Below the pieces are notes generated by a model, which saw nothing but the letters and a program-made list of their open reading frames with translations, searched no databases and was not told the origin of the DNA. The position numbers and the translations under genes are program-made. 64,000 nucleotides of DNA from contig BROG01000242.1 in the NCBI GenBank assembly GCA_030159075.1, forward strand, positions 371,501-435,500. Direction: 5' to 3'. Below, piece by piece: positions 1 to 41,288 of this stretch. The stretch's first letter is position 1; every line of letters starts with the position of its first letter. This DNA is from Atrina japonica (taxonomy: Eukaryota > Mollusca > Bivalvia > Pterioida > Pinnidae).

Positions 1-182
1 TTTTAGAGTACATGTAATTAAAAGAATATTATGTTTACACATTGGCAAACATTGCAGATATAAGAATCTAAATCCCTGACCTTTGATGTGTTCATTTTAT
101 TTTATAGTTGTTGGTATATTTAATACTGTTATTTTTCATACTTAAGAAATTTTGTGAAAAGCAATCAAGTCTCCAAATTTTT

Positions 183-275
183 GTTCAACCCATTCACCCC
201 TAAAGATACATTTATACTGGTCAAAGTAATTGATTTATAGAAGAGTCCATTGTTTTTCAGGGGTTGATGAGTTAA
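183..275. mobile_element. MITE-like family A, copy 1 (~93 bp)
   Basis: The ends are CAACCCATTCACCCCTAAAG and, inverted, TTAACTCATCAACCCCTG. The same short unit recurs at 12208-12302 and 36100-36190, with a partial copy at 5668-5716, so this is a dispersed inverted-repeat element. No coding capacity. Confidence 0.6.
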
Positions 276-1141
276 GATGAGATCTAACCCCAAGTACACA
301 GTAAGAACTGACTTCCATCATTATTAATGTTCAGGAAAGTCCATCATTTTGAGGGGTTGAGTTCATTGTATGGTTATTGAATCAGAGCTTCTTTGAGGTT
401 TGAGTGACCTCACAAAGCAAATATTCCATCATGGCAGTGTTTATCTGTAATCTAAAAAATTGATTCAGCTAAGCCTGTGTTGTAAAGAACAGATAAGTCC
501 GTTGCTATAAGATTATGAGTAACTTATATCTGAGAATTTTACTAACTTTGGATTTCCTAATCAGATTTCAGAATTTTTTCAAAATTTCAGAGATGTATAA
601 GTTTAATGACTATGTATCATGGTTTAGTAATTGTAGTTTAGTAGTCCCTAAACCCTTTCTACACTTCAGACAATAATAGACTAGTCTAAGACATTAGAAT
701 AATGCAATCCATTGAGATACTTAGAGGGTGAAAGGGATATGAGGTCAGTAGTTTATTACATGTATGAAAATGTTCTCAGAAGTCCATTGTCCAGTGTTTC
801 ATTTATAGATGTTTACAAATGTCCATAAATGCTCTTTTATAAGGATATACAGACTCAAGTATGGAGATAGGAAGTACATTCTATAAATTGATAGTTTGAT
901 CTAAGGTTAGAAGTGGTGTATATATATCAACAATTTCCGGGATATCAAGTAAGCCTGACTTTGATCATTGCAGACTCTTATTTATGACATACTGCACTAT
1001 GATATCATAGACAAATGTTTAACTGTCACAACTGTTCTTTTGTATTGTGGATTGTAAATGTTAAAGGACCATTATTAGATTAGCTGTCCCCCCCTTTCTA
1101 CTACTTAGATTGATATACAATAACAAAAAATTCTTACATTC

Positions 1142-1278
1142 CTATATATTTTGTGAAAATTACTTGAGAAACCCAGGTTTGGCTCTTTTTCACTTGCAGT
1201 TGATGAACTCAACCTTACTGTTTGTATATGACTACCACACTGGACCTGACCTTATTTCAAAGGAATATGATATTTTTT
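1142..1278. mobile_element. MITE-like family B, copy 1 (~135 bp)
   Basis: It starts CTATATATTTTGTGAAAAT and ends with a degraded inverted form. Cleaner copies lie at 19400-19534 and 22538-22671. Confidence 0.55.
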
Positions 1279-1359
1279 GTGCCTATGAATAGCTCTTATT
1301 TCTGATTGAACATCAAGTACAAGTAATGAAAGTAGAAAAAAATCAAAATATATTTTTTG

Positions 1360-1780
1360 TAAATACTATTAATGCCCCTTTAAACAGTCTCAACTGTTGT
1401 GTTGTGTAAACACTGTTAATGCCCCTTTAAACTATCTCAACTGTTGTGTTGTGTAAACACTGTTAATGCCCCTTTAAACTGTCTCAACTGTTGTGTTGTG
1501 TAAACACTGTTAATGCCCCTTTAAACTGTCTCAACTGTTGTGTTGTGTAAACACTGTTAATGCCCCTTTAAACTGTCTCAACTGTTGTGTTGTGTAAACA
1601 CTGTTAATGCCCCTTTAAACTGTCTCAACTGTTGTGTTGTGTAAACACTGTTAATGCCCCTTTAAACTGTCTCAACTGTTGTGTTGTGTAAACACTGTTA
1701 ATGCCCCTTTAAACTGTCTCAACTGTTGTGTTGTGTAAACACTGTTAATGCCCCTTTAAACTGTCTCAACTGTGTATTGT
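1360..1780. repeat. 47-bp tandem repeat, about 9 copies
   Basis: The unit begins TAAACACTGTTAATGCCCCT and continues with a TTTAAACTGTCTCAACTG segment and GTTGTGTTGTG. Central copies are identical by eye and the edge copies are diverged, which suggests recent homogenisation. A lone fragment (AACACTGTTGATGCCCC) is at 6267. Confidence 0.9.
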
Positions 1781-1829
1781 AAATGTTAAACCCTCACAAC
1801 TATTGTGTTGTGTTGTATTGTTGTTTTAT

Positions 1830-2350
1830 GGTTGTTTAAGCCCCAGCAAGATGGTGTGGTGATCTCGTTGATCATGTGGTTAGAGCACCACAGTTAAACC
1901 CTGACATTCTCTGAATTCTGGTCAGTTCATGGGACTGGAACCCAAGTTGTTTGATAGCGAATTTTTTAGCATACCGGTGGAAGGCTGGTGGGCTTTTCGT
2001 GGGTATAATGTTTTTATTTTCTCCATCAGTAAAAACTGTCACCACCTTTTAACCAAACAATTTTTATCCGCTTGGGAAGATAGCTCATGGCTTTGTAACT
2101 GAGAATTTAAATCAACAGTTTTTAATTTGACTAGAAAAAAATATACCAGTGTAACTGTATTATTTCATTTCTGTTTTACAATTTTCAAAACAAATATTTG
2201 ATTAGAACTAACGGAATATTTTATGCAGGTATGTTACATAATTTCTTGGAAGATTAGACTGGCTGGTGCACTTTCCCTATGGTACATAACATTGTGTCTA
2301 ATTTTCCCCACCAGTAACAGCTGTTAACACTTTTTAACTGAAGGATATTC
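1830..2350. repeat. diverged dispersed-repeat pair, SINE-like
   Basis: Segments near 1985-2065 and 2255-2335 share GGCTGGTG, CTTT, TTTTC(T/C)CC and CAGTAA blocks. The part at 1850-1945 has weak tRNA-like spacing (GGTTAGAGCACC, later GGACTGGAACCC). This could be a decayed tRNA-derived SINE; the assignment is weak. Confidence 0.3.
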
Positions 2351-3184
2351 TAGTTCGGCATAAAATATACACTGGAAAAAAATTACTGGTACTCTAAAAT
2401 GGCATCAGAAAAACCACCCCTATTTGTTTTGTTGTGGTATGTCTATGATATGTTTCATTGTGATGAACATTTATCAATAATCATGTACTTTGTACTAGTC
2501 ACTCAATCCCCTCCTGAAATTGATGTTTTAAAACAATGACTTTACTGAAGAATACTCCCACAAAATCCTAAAGTTCATGTAATGTGTGACATTCTCATTT
2601 AAACTTGGCAGATTGGCTAGAATATATGTATTCTTTAAAAATGGCATTATAAATTACAAAACAAAAGAGCAGATTTAGACTTTGTTCTTTTTGAGGTAGC
2701 AGGTTTCATTTAGGTTTCACATGTATTAATTACTTAGCTAATGTTCACTTCCCACAGTCGGGCCACACTGCACGTTATATTGTATGCAACAAATTATGAA
2801 AAGGTCGTAAATTTATCATGTGACTAATTAACATTGGCATAAGGATGCATTTTCCCCTCACAGAATGTCAACATTCGAATGTTCATGTTACACAAGTATT
2901 TAGCATGCAGATTGTAAAAAATACATTAGCTATGACGAAGACTGATCTCATATTCACACAAATGCACTGCTTCTTTGATGTATTTGTGATGAATAATGCA
3001 TTTTCACTATAGATAATTGCTATTGTTTTTTTTTTAAATATTGCCAGTGTTTCCTTATCAAATACTAAAGTGTTAAGTGATTTATTGGTTAATATCCTGG
3101 TATTGTCATTAAAACATATACAACAGTATGGGTAAGGTACCTAGAAACATGTACGAGAGTATTATTAGTGGACTATCCAACAAG
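2351..3184. other. AT-rich non-coding stretch
   Basis: Nothing recognisable on either strand. Confidence 0.5.
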
Positions 3185-4085
3185 TATTAACAAGGTTATA
3201 TCATTAAAATGTAAACAACGGTATTGATTTTGGAGTGTGCAACAACAAGTATAAGCAAGGTTATATCATTAAAACGTAAACAACAGTATTGATTTTGGAG
3301 TGTGCAACAGCAAGTATTAACAAGGTTAAAATGTAAACAACAGTATTGATTTTGGAGTATGCAACAGCAAGTATTAAAAAGGTTAAAATGTAAACAACAG
3401 TATTGATTTTGGAGTATGCAACAGCAAGTATTAACAAGGTTAAAACGTAAACAAGAGTATTGAGTTTGGAGTATGCAACAGCAAGTATTAACAAGGTTAA
3501 AATGTAAACAACAGTATTGATTTTGGAGTATGCAACAACCTAATAACAAGGTTAAAATGTAAACAACAGTATTGATTTTGGAGTATGCAACAACCAATTA
3601 ACAAGGTTAAAATGTAAACAACAGTATTGATTTTGGAGTATGCAACAACCAATTAACAAGGTTAAAATGTAAACAACAGTATTGATTTTGGAGTATGCAA
3701 CAACCTATTAACAAGGTTAAAATGTAAACAACAGTATTGATTTTGGAGTATGCAACCACGTATTACCAAGGTTAAAATGTATACAACAGTATTGATTTTT
3801 GGAGTATGCAATAACAAGTATTAACAAGGTTAAAATGTAAACAACAGTATTGATTTTGCAGAACAAGTATTAGTAAGGTTTAAATGTAAACAACAGTATT
3901 GATTTTGGAGTATGCAACCACGTATTACCAAGGTTAAAATGTATACAACAGTATTGATTTTTGGAGTATGCAACAACAAGTATTAACAAGGTTAAAATGT
4001 AAACAACAGTATTGATTTTGCAGAACAAGTATTAGTAAGGTTTAAATGTAAACAACAGTATTTTGAGTTTGGAATATGCAATAAT
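3185..4085. repeat. ~55-61-bp tandem repeat, about 15 copies
   Basis: The unit reads AACAAGGTTAAAATGTAAAC then AACAGTATTGATTTTGGAGT then ATGCAACAAC with a variable tail. Length varies by a few bases between units. Longer compound units at 3750-4060 repeat as a pair. Minus-strand ORFs through it are by-products of the repeat. Confidence 0.9.
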
Positions 4086-4129
4086 TATTCGTAAACTGTT
4101 ACACACATGATAACATATAAAATAGAGTT

Positions 4130-4475
4130 TAAATATACATAAATGACTATGAATAAACAAAAATAGACAAATAGAGCAAAATGACCACAAGTAAACAGAA
4201 ACTACAAATAGACATAAATAACTACAAATAAAAAAAATGACTATAAATGAAAATAAATAACTTCAAATAAACCCCAAAAAACACAAATAGACATAAATGG
4301 TATAGATATCATAGACATAAACAACTACAAATAGACATAAATGTCTATAAATGAAAATAAACAACATAAAAAAGACCAAAACAACTACACATAAACATAA
4401 ATGACTAAAATGAAAATAAACAACAACAAAAAAGACCAAAACGACTATAAATAAACATAAATGACACTAAGAAGT
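4130..4475. repeat. A-rich degenerate repeat (AAATAGACATAAATGACTA-type)
   Basis: Low-complexity units of about 20-40 bases built from ATAAACATAAATGACTATAA variants. No coding content. Confidence 0.6.
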
Positions 4476-5320
4476 CCCCAGTAAATATGTACATATACAT
4501 TATTATCATTTGGCCAGTAAGAAACACATGATGAACCTGTCAACCCCACAGATCATAATAGACTTGTCTAATACAATAGAAAAGAGCATACCATAATGAT
4601 ACTAGGGTGCCAAAGGTATAAGATCATTCTGAATTTCAACTTGCAGAAGAATTGGGTACTGTTGTCCTCTTCATAAATGAGCTGAGAAAAGACAATATGA
4701 CAGTGTCCATGATACCACATGTGGAGTCATTGTATGTGTCTTTATTTGCTGATTCTTTCTGATGAGTAGAGACAATTGAATTGTAACAGAGCAGTACTGT
4801 GGCAGTTTTAAGTCTTTAATTTGATTATTTTTCCTCTGTCTTGAGAATGTATCTATGTCAACATTGAAATTGCCAAGATCTTTCCATCAGCTTTAATAAT
4901 GTGAAAGGTGCACACACGTCGAGATTGATTAATGTCAGTGCCATAAGAAGAAGGATTGTATTTTGTTGTATTTTCCAATGATAAACAACGGCCATTATGT
5001 GTAGAAATAAACAAAAAGTTACTCTAAAGTTTGTGTTTTATCTCAAATTATTCATGTTTGTTCAGACATGATCCCCAGTCATTATTTTTGTAGTTCTTGT
5101 AGAGTAAAACCTCTTTAAAATGTCCCTCATTTCATTTTCCACCTAGCTTCACACCATAATTTTAGAAAGTCCACTTTTCCAATATTCCCTATAATTTCAT
5201 TTAAGGTTTCCCTCAACCTATCACCAAATCCCTTTATAATGCCAAATTTACTTGATGTTCCTCCAGGAATGTTACACTTTTGATAGAAATATTACTGTAC
5301 CACTTGTTTATGAGGTGCCA
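4476..5320. other. non-coding intron or flank
   Basis: No gene, tRNA or clear repeat seen. Confidence 0.45.
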
Positions 5321-5324
5321 TAAC

Positions 5325-5716
5325 TTTTGAGTTGTACTATGGTAGAGCATTCAACACACAAGTGGAAGGTCTTGGATTCAATTCCCAATACAGGGTTATA
5401 CCAAAGACTTTATACAAATGCCAAAGCATCCTCTTTTATGCCCACTGAGATTGAAGATTTTTAAGCATTTATAACAGTTTTTGGTCATTTTGTTTGTTTA
5501 TTTTTCCATTTTGGGGTTACAACATTCCATCAAATGACTTTGGTTTTCTTTCCTGAAATTTCAACAAAATTTAGTATCATATCCAATATCAATGAAACAT
5601 AAGATGAGTTCAGTTATTGCAATCACTTGGCAATATTTGCCAGAGTTATAGGACTTTAAAATCTTTATTAACTCATCAACCCCTGAAAAACAATTGAATC
5701 TTCTGTAAATTACGGT
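5325..5716 (+). mobile_element. SINE-like dispersed repeat with tRNA-like head
   Basis: Bases 5336-5395 look tRNA-like: CTATGGTAGAGCAT resembles box A and GGATTCAATTCCC resembles box B. The body that follows (CCATCAAATGACTTT ... ATATTTGCCAGAGTTATAGG) recurs at 8890-9060 and 29840-30030. A family A MITE fragment is attached at 5668. Decayed and without coding capacity. Confidence 0.45.
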
Positions 5717-6030
5717 AATTTGGTGGTTCTCAAACACAACTTTTTCTGAATTCAAAACTCTTTGAAACCTATACTTTCTGCTTGTGAGTTAAAGTTTAGA
5801 GATATTATTGAGCTATCACCAGTAAGAGAGAAATATGAAAAAAGTTCCAAGTACATTTAGAAAAATATATACACTAGTCAGTTTTTTGTCTTTTTTGGAA
5901 CTTATTCCCAACAATTTTATTTCTTAATCCATGTCTGCGGATATTCATCTTAATTTTGTATCAAATGTACAAACAGTTAATTCCATTGCTGTATTATCAG
6001 ATAAACTTACAAAAATTTATCTTTTTACAG

Positions 6031-35042
<29,012 letters not shown>

Positions 35043-35064
35043 TTGGACCATGTGACATAGTTAT

Positions 35065-35490
35065 CGATTAACTGAAGACTTTCAAATGTTTCAAATTCAT
35101 CATGTGATTAGCAACTTCAGTATTGCATTGGATCATGTGACATATTTATAGTTAATCAGCTGGCACAGGAAGTTCAACTGGTACACATTTTTACATGTGA
35201 TCAGCAAGGTGGTGACATAATTAGATTATATGACTTAGATTATATGACATAATTATTAATCTTATAAATGATCTTCGACTGGTTCATATATATGACATGT
35301 GATCAGCATTCGCCATATGATTTATTCATGTGACATGATTATTCAGCTCATATTAGATGTTCATCTGGTTTCATATATACCATGTGATCAACAGTTTCGT
35401 CCTGTGAGTGTGTCATGTGACATGTAATTGTTCAGCTCACATCGGCGCTTCATATGATAAGTATTTGACATGTGATACCAACATAGACAT
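35065..35490. promoter_or_regulatory. cluster of CATGTGA motifs at the start of the 3'UTR
   Basis: TCATGTGAC, CATGTGATCA and ACATGTGAT recur about nine times in 420 bases right after the stop codon. TCATGTGA is an E-box of MITF/TFE type in DNA; in RNA terms no known function is implied. Could be a decayed short tandem repeat. Confidence 0.3.
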
Positions 35491-36099
35491 TTGTTATATG
35501 TTTAGTTTGACATTTAAATGGCTGCTTATTTAAAGGGAGATAACTTATCACATGTTATTGAAGGGAGATAAGAAAATTCATTTTAAACAGAATCATTGTG
35601 ATATAGATTGCTGCAGTATCGTCAATGGAAGAAAACAGAATGCAACAGATTAAAAAAAACAAACAAAATAAGTGCTGTGCTTTTTATATGGAAGTGTAAA
35701 TATAGAATTCCTCATATTTTATCTACATAACATGAATACAATCAAATAATTGTCCAATCTTTTGAGAATGAATTTTTTCATTGACAAAATGCTAGGAAAT
35801 TCGAATGTTATGGTGTCTGTTGATGTTTTAATTATTATTTTGATTTTTTTTTATTACTGAAACAAAAGTGTTGATGCATTTGGGTCTTCACATATGTGTA
35901 GAGAAGCATAACGCTTAATTGATGTGTATGTGCATTGTTGCGATATATATTTTATCCATAGCAGTCTTTTTTTGTGATTCTTATTACGGTCAGAGGTTAA
36001 CGTTGACACCTGTCATTTCTACACTTGATTTAAATTCAGAGTAAAACTAAAATCTATAGCCAAGAGGAGTAGAAGATGTTTTCCTTTTCTGTAACTCCA

Positions 36100-36190
36100 T
36101 TAACTCACCAACCCCTGAAAAACAATGGACTCTACTGTAAATCAAAGATAAGGCCAGTCAAAATGTGTCTTTAGGGGGTGAATGCGTTAA
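36100..36190. mobile_element. MITE-like family A, copy 3
   Basis: Inverted ends TTAACTCACCAACCCCTG and AGGGGGTGAATGCGTTAA; the cleanest copy of this family here. Likely within the 3'UTR or just beyond. Confidence 0.7.
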
Positions 36191-39100
36191 GCTTTAGATC
36201 TATTTCACCATGCAGAACAAGTTAGTTGCTTATAAAATGATCACTGTATATGATTTCATCATGTATGGTGCAACTCATCCTACCCTATGAAATAATGGAT
36301 TGTGTATGTTAATCCATTTATTCTGTAATGGTAGCCAGATTAAACATTGATCGATTGCACAATCATATATTTTATATTATATTGTGAAGACAGTTTTTGA
36401 CCAAAGTATCAGATTTTTCACAAGTTTGTATGAAAGTGTAGAAGCTACAGTACAGCCATGTGTATATTTATAGGATCTTGAGTTTTAATAATTATATCTA
36501 CATATCAAGTATTGTTTTGAATTTGATCACAGAGAGCTCGGCTACATTTTATGCAGTCATCATTACAAAATGATAGACACTTCCACCCTATCAGAGTTAT
36601 TTTATTTTGATAAATTCATGTAGGAAAGTCGTCATATTTTTTAAATATTTGAACTTACAACAGATTTAATGTTATTAAGGTTTTTCAGTATGCTACATTT
36701 CTATAGAAGACTTATTTCTCTCACCCAAGTTTGTATTCTGGTAATGGTGGAAATCCATGTTTAGCTGGTTGCTTCATTGATCTCATGTATCCTGGTGGTA
36801 ATGGCATTCCATACCTAGCTGGGTTTTATGGCCTGGTAGTAATGGAATCCCATACTTAACTGGGTTCAATGGCCTATTGGTCTCTCGAATTTTGGTAATA
36901 ATGACTTCTTTACCAAACAAGTTCCTGTATCTTGGTGTTTATAGAACTCCATATATAGTGGGGTTGTATATTTAACTCTGCTGAGGGATTGGACCACTGA
37001 GCAAGGCCTATGGTAGTACTACTTGTTGCTTACATATTCACATTACCTACATTAGTACTTTTATAATTATTATTCGTTTGATGTCTCTTAATCCAGGATG
37101 AACCTAATGTTCAATTCAAAACAAAATCCAACACATGCCAGTACATTTTTAATTGTTTTTTTTTTCTGATTTTGTGCAGACTGGGGTATGTTGCTACCTA
37201 TTACATTTGATGTTATGACAGTAACTGTTTCTGATTGGTAGAGTCTGGGTTAGGTTGCTACCTATCACAACTGTTGATACACCCCAGTGTTTCTGATTGA
37301 TAGAGACTAAAATCAGGCTGTTTTTAAGCAAAAGAAAATTTTGATATGATATTCATTGATATATAGCATCTGTGGACAATTGACTTTATAAATATCTAAA
37401 ATAATTTTAGATTTCTGTTAATTCTTTCTTTGAAACTTACAAATAAATGAATTCCTTAGAAAATTGACCTTTCAATACATTGATATGGAAGCTTGAAACA
37501 AGTGGCTTCAGTAGAGATATTTCACTGGTATTGGTTAAAAAAGAAACAAAAATGAGAGATGATATGTCAATGAAGATGACGCTTACAAGGAGATAAGCGA
37601 TGTCTTTTAGAATTTATTGTGAAAATCCTGGTACTCAAGTAAATATTCTGTTGACTTTATATAAGACAAGCATTAGTGGGACATTAATTCTGTTCCACAA
37701 GATACATTGAAGTTGTCCAGTTCTGAAAAAACATTATCTTGACCTTGATTTTACAGAAGATACTTATAAGTATCAAATTATGACAAGCACTGCCATGACC
37801 TTGTTTTTTTTCCGCAAGTTAGGTCCAACATTTTGACAAAAGATTACATAACTTTGGGGGATTTATATCATTTTCATAGGGAAAAAGTCTTGCTTCAATT
37901 TAATTTTTAAATTGTGGAAAAAACAATAAAACAAAACTTATCTAATAGAGCATAGAAGATCGTGTAATGATCTCTTCACAATATTTTGATAAAACTACAG
38001 CAATGATATATACACAAGTAACCAATGCTCATTGTAGCATACAAAAAGCAAGTCATTCTCGATTATAAATAACCAAAATAAAGGCTATCAACTTGGTTCT
38101 GTTCATGTCTGGCAGCTTTTTTTTTCAAAAGGGCAAATCCATAATCATTGTAATATGGATGTATCTACTGAAAATAGTCATACATTTTTAAAGCATTTTT
38201 CATTTGAATTTCTTTAGTATCTTTTTTTTTATCAAAATCAGAAATTCAGGGAATGTGTCAGTAGAATTTTTACTTCATTCACCCAAAAATATTTCAACTT
38301 CTTTATTACATATATTTGTATTTTATCACTTGATTTAATGCTCTAAACAATTCGTGATTTTTTAACTTATACCCCCTTACATAACATTATTCCAGGTGTT
38401 TCTAGTGAAATAAGATATAACGTTTCTGATAACTTGAAATATATTTTTAATGGATTATAAAATCTTAGGTTCTTACATTTGGAAAACCATTTCTACCCCC
38501 AAAACCACAGTAGACTGCTTTAATAAAACAGAAAAAGCACATACCATTGAAATCTGTGGAGATGTTAGGGTTAATCTTCAAAAGGTAGAAGTTACAGTGT
38601 ATACAAATAAACAAAGTTTTAAGTCTTAACCGTTTGAAGGAATAGACAAATTTCTGTAGCCGAGTATTTATGAGCACATGGTCCTTTTTACTCATTGTGT
38701 GAAATGCTATGGATAATGTATTGTAATTCTATTTGGTAGACTACAACGGTAGACTCCAACATTTTCACACTCTTCTAAGAGACTTTGTCAAAATATCAGA
38801 AGCTACTGTTTGTTACTAATTATAATGAGGCTTAACACCTAGGAGTCCCAATAAAATAGTCTTTCATCCTTTACATTTACACATTTTAATGGTTTTGAAA
38901 CAAGTGTACACGTTATAGGTTTAATAAATCTTATATATATTTTTTTTAAGATATACTTTTTGAACCTGACAAAGATTATAGTAATGCTTATTCATGATTG
39001 TCTTTTGATATCAATTTCTTCCATAATCATGTGTTTGATTTGCTTATTCCAAATTTATTCATTGGATTGTATGACCTATGACCTTTTGATATTTAAAAGT

Positions 39101-39633
39101 TCATGTAGATGTTTGAAAAATAAACAAGAAATCAGGTCAAAAATGAGATTCTCATATAGCTGTTTTCTGCAAAAAAATTAGAATCAATTAACATTGATTA
39201 TTGATCAAGACATCATTTGGTTTAGAGTTTTCTCCCTTTGATAATATGTAACAGGGTATATGACTTTTGCGATTGTATGTATTATTCAGGGTATAAACCA
39301 GTATTGGTGACATCCCAATGCTTTTATGGAGTATATATGCATATGGTTGTATGTCAAACCACACGTTATTGCTTTTATTTTGGTTTTGTTTTTTTTAACA
39401 GCAGCAGTAAAAATGCTTGATTTTGTGCCAGTGCTGATGTGTATGTATATACATTGTAAAAATCTCCCACTGTGAATCATTGTCACATATCATATACCAT
39501 TTAACATCAAAACACAACACATCTAACTTTTGTCTGTACGCATATTTAAAATGCTATGTACTCTCATAAATTTTTCAGGTTTCAACAAGAAATAGATAAG
39601 ATGTATATACTGTTTATATACTGTTTATATATT

Positions 39634-39637
<4 letters not shown>

Positions 39638-39714
<77 letters not shown>
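39638..39714. repeat. (TA)n microsatellite
   Basis: About 38 TA dinucleotides, directly adjoining MITE family C copy 4. Confidence 0.95.
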
Positions 39715-39717
<3 letters not shown>

Positions 39718-39722
39718 CTCAA

Positions 39723-39942
39723 TACAGTGGAACCTATTCTTGGAAGACCAACCCTTCTGCCACTGAAATGATGTATTTCAAGACAGATGATCTCTCTCAA
39801 AAAAAGAGATTTCATCTGAAGATTTATTAAATAAATTGTTTTCAATATGTGGTTGCAAAAGACAGGTGGTCATTTATGACAGTGGTCTCACAAGACAGGT
39901 GGTCATTTATGACAGTGATCTCACAAGACAGGTTGCACTGTA
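39723..39942. mobile_element. MITE-like family C, copy 4
   Basis: TACAGTGGAACCTATTCTTG at the left and CAAGACAGGTTGCACTGTA at the right. A 30-bp segment (GACAGGTGGTCATTTATGAC) is duplicated at 39870/39893. Confidence 0.6.
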
Positions 39943-41264
39943 TTCTAGTTTAGAATAATGTGTCATTGCTTTTGAGTACAGACATTTGAACCAAACTATG
40001 CTCAGGTGGATGCAGAGATGACATAAGACCATATGACATGATGTGTCAAGTTATGTTACTAAAAATAGAATCAGTAAATTTTGTCATTTATTTAAAACAG
40101 CAAATTCACATAAACCTTTAAATCAACATCACAAATAAGCTTGCAAAATATAATGCATTTACATACTGTAACCTTGTCTAAGTATAATGTATGTAAATTG
40201 ATGACTATTTCAAGTATATTTACAATTTATTCTTCAAGTGTAAAATAATTATCAGTCCGCGATATAAGCTCTTGTTTCACAATGAATATGGATAAAATAT
40301 TCCCACTCATGACAAGCTAACCACCATTTTGAGTGAATGCTCAAGCTCAACTCACTAGTCATGATTTTGACATAAAAACATATGGATCATTCATTCATAT
40401 TTAAAAAAAATCTTCATAAAAAGTAACATAATCCATTTCAGATGATCTTAAATTAAGGCATGGTCCTGTTTGAAAAAAGTGAGTACAACAAATTTAGGAT
40501 ACTGCACAAATGGAGGATATGTTTCATCTACTTGATGGGGAAAATCTCAAAATTAACTCATTTATAAATATTTTTCTTTAATGAGAATGAAACTGGCTTT
40601 TATTTCTCGTTAACATTAAAAAAAATCAATGCATCTTATGTGTGAGTTGATTCCCACTTTTTGCTTAAATTGGTGGCACTTGGTCCAGAAATGTGAAAAC
40701 TTTGTATTGTAAAACATAAAAGGGTTATTTTTGTCTTTTGATAAACAATTTTTTGTCTGTTGATATAATATTATACTTTAAAATCAGATGTTTATTTATA
40801 GCTATATATAATGATATCGACTGGTTCCTCTGGAACAATCAAAAGACATATGCATGATTCAACTATTAGTGGTCTAGTTTATTTTTAAACACCAATAGAA
40901 TATAACTAGAGGTGATTTAGATACTGTTGACAAACCAAAGAAAAGATGTCATTTCTTGTATCAGAAAAATAAATAATGTAAGAAAATAAAGGATAGCTCA
41001 GCTTCTATATACATGTATATACTGGCTAGAGACCAATTTACTGAAGACTCAGAAAATTTTGTGGGGTTAAATTTTGTTGTTTTAAAAATAAAACAATTTC
41101 ATTGATATTATACTCCATTGAAATTGAAAAGAAGTTTGTAAAGGAATCTATTTGTATTACTAAATGTAATTTTGTTAAATTTCGTCATGGTTTTAATTCC
41201 GTTGATATATCAAAACAACTAAATAAACAAAATTAAAACTACAACAAACTTTTCTGATTCTACA

Positions 41265-41288
41265 GTGTGTGTGTGTGTGTGTGTGTGT
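41265..41288. repeat. (GT)n microsatellite
   Basis: About twelve GT units. Confidence 0.95.

Larger units (their letters stand above)
1..1359. other. intron or 5' flank of the kinase gene, no gene seen
   Basis: AT-rich DNA without a supported ORF. It holds one copy each of two MITE-like families (183-275 and 1142-1278). Confidence 0.5.

Noticed and set aside
1360..1780. CRISPR-like array
   Set aside because: Units are directly abutting with no unique spacers, and the genome is eukaryotic; it is a minisatellite.
3196..3597. 133-codon frame with CCILQNQYCCLHFN repeats
   Set aside because: By-product of the ~55-61-bp tandem repeat.
5931..6030. ATG-started frames leading into CDK exon a as the gene's start
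   Set aside because: A clear pyrimidine tract with ACAG precedes the exon, and vertebrate relatives have a long N-terminus before this segment.
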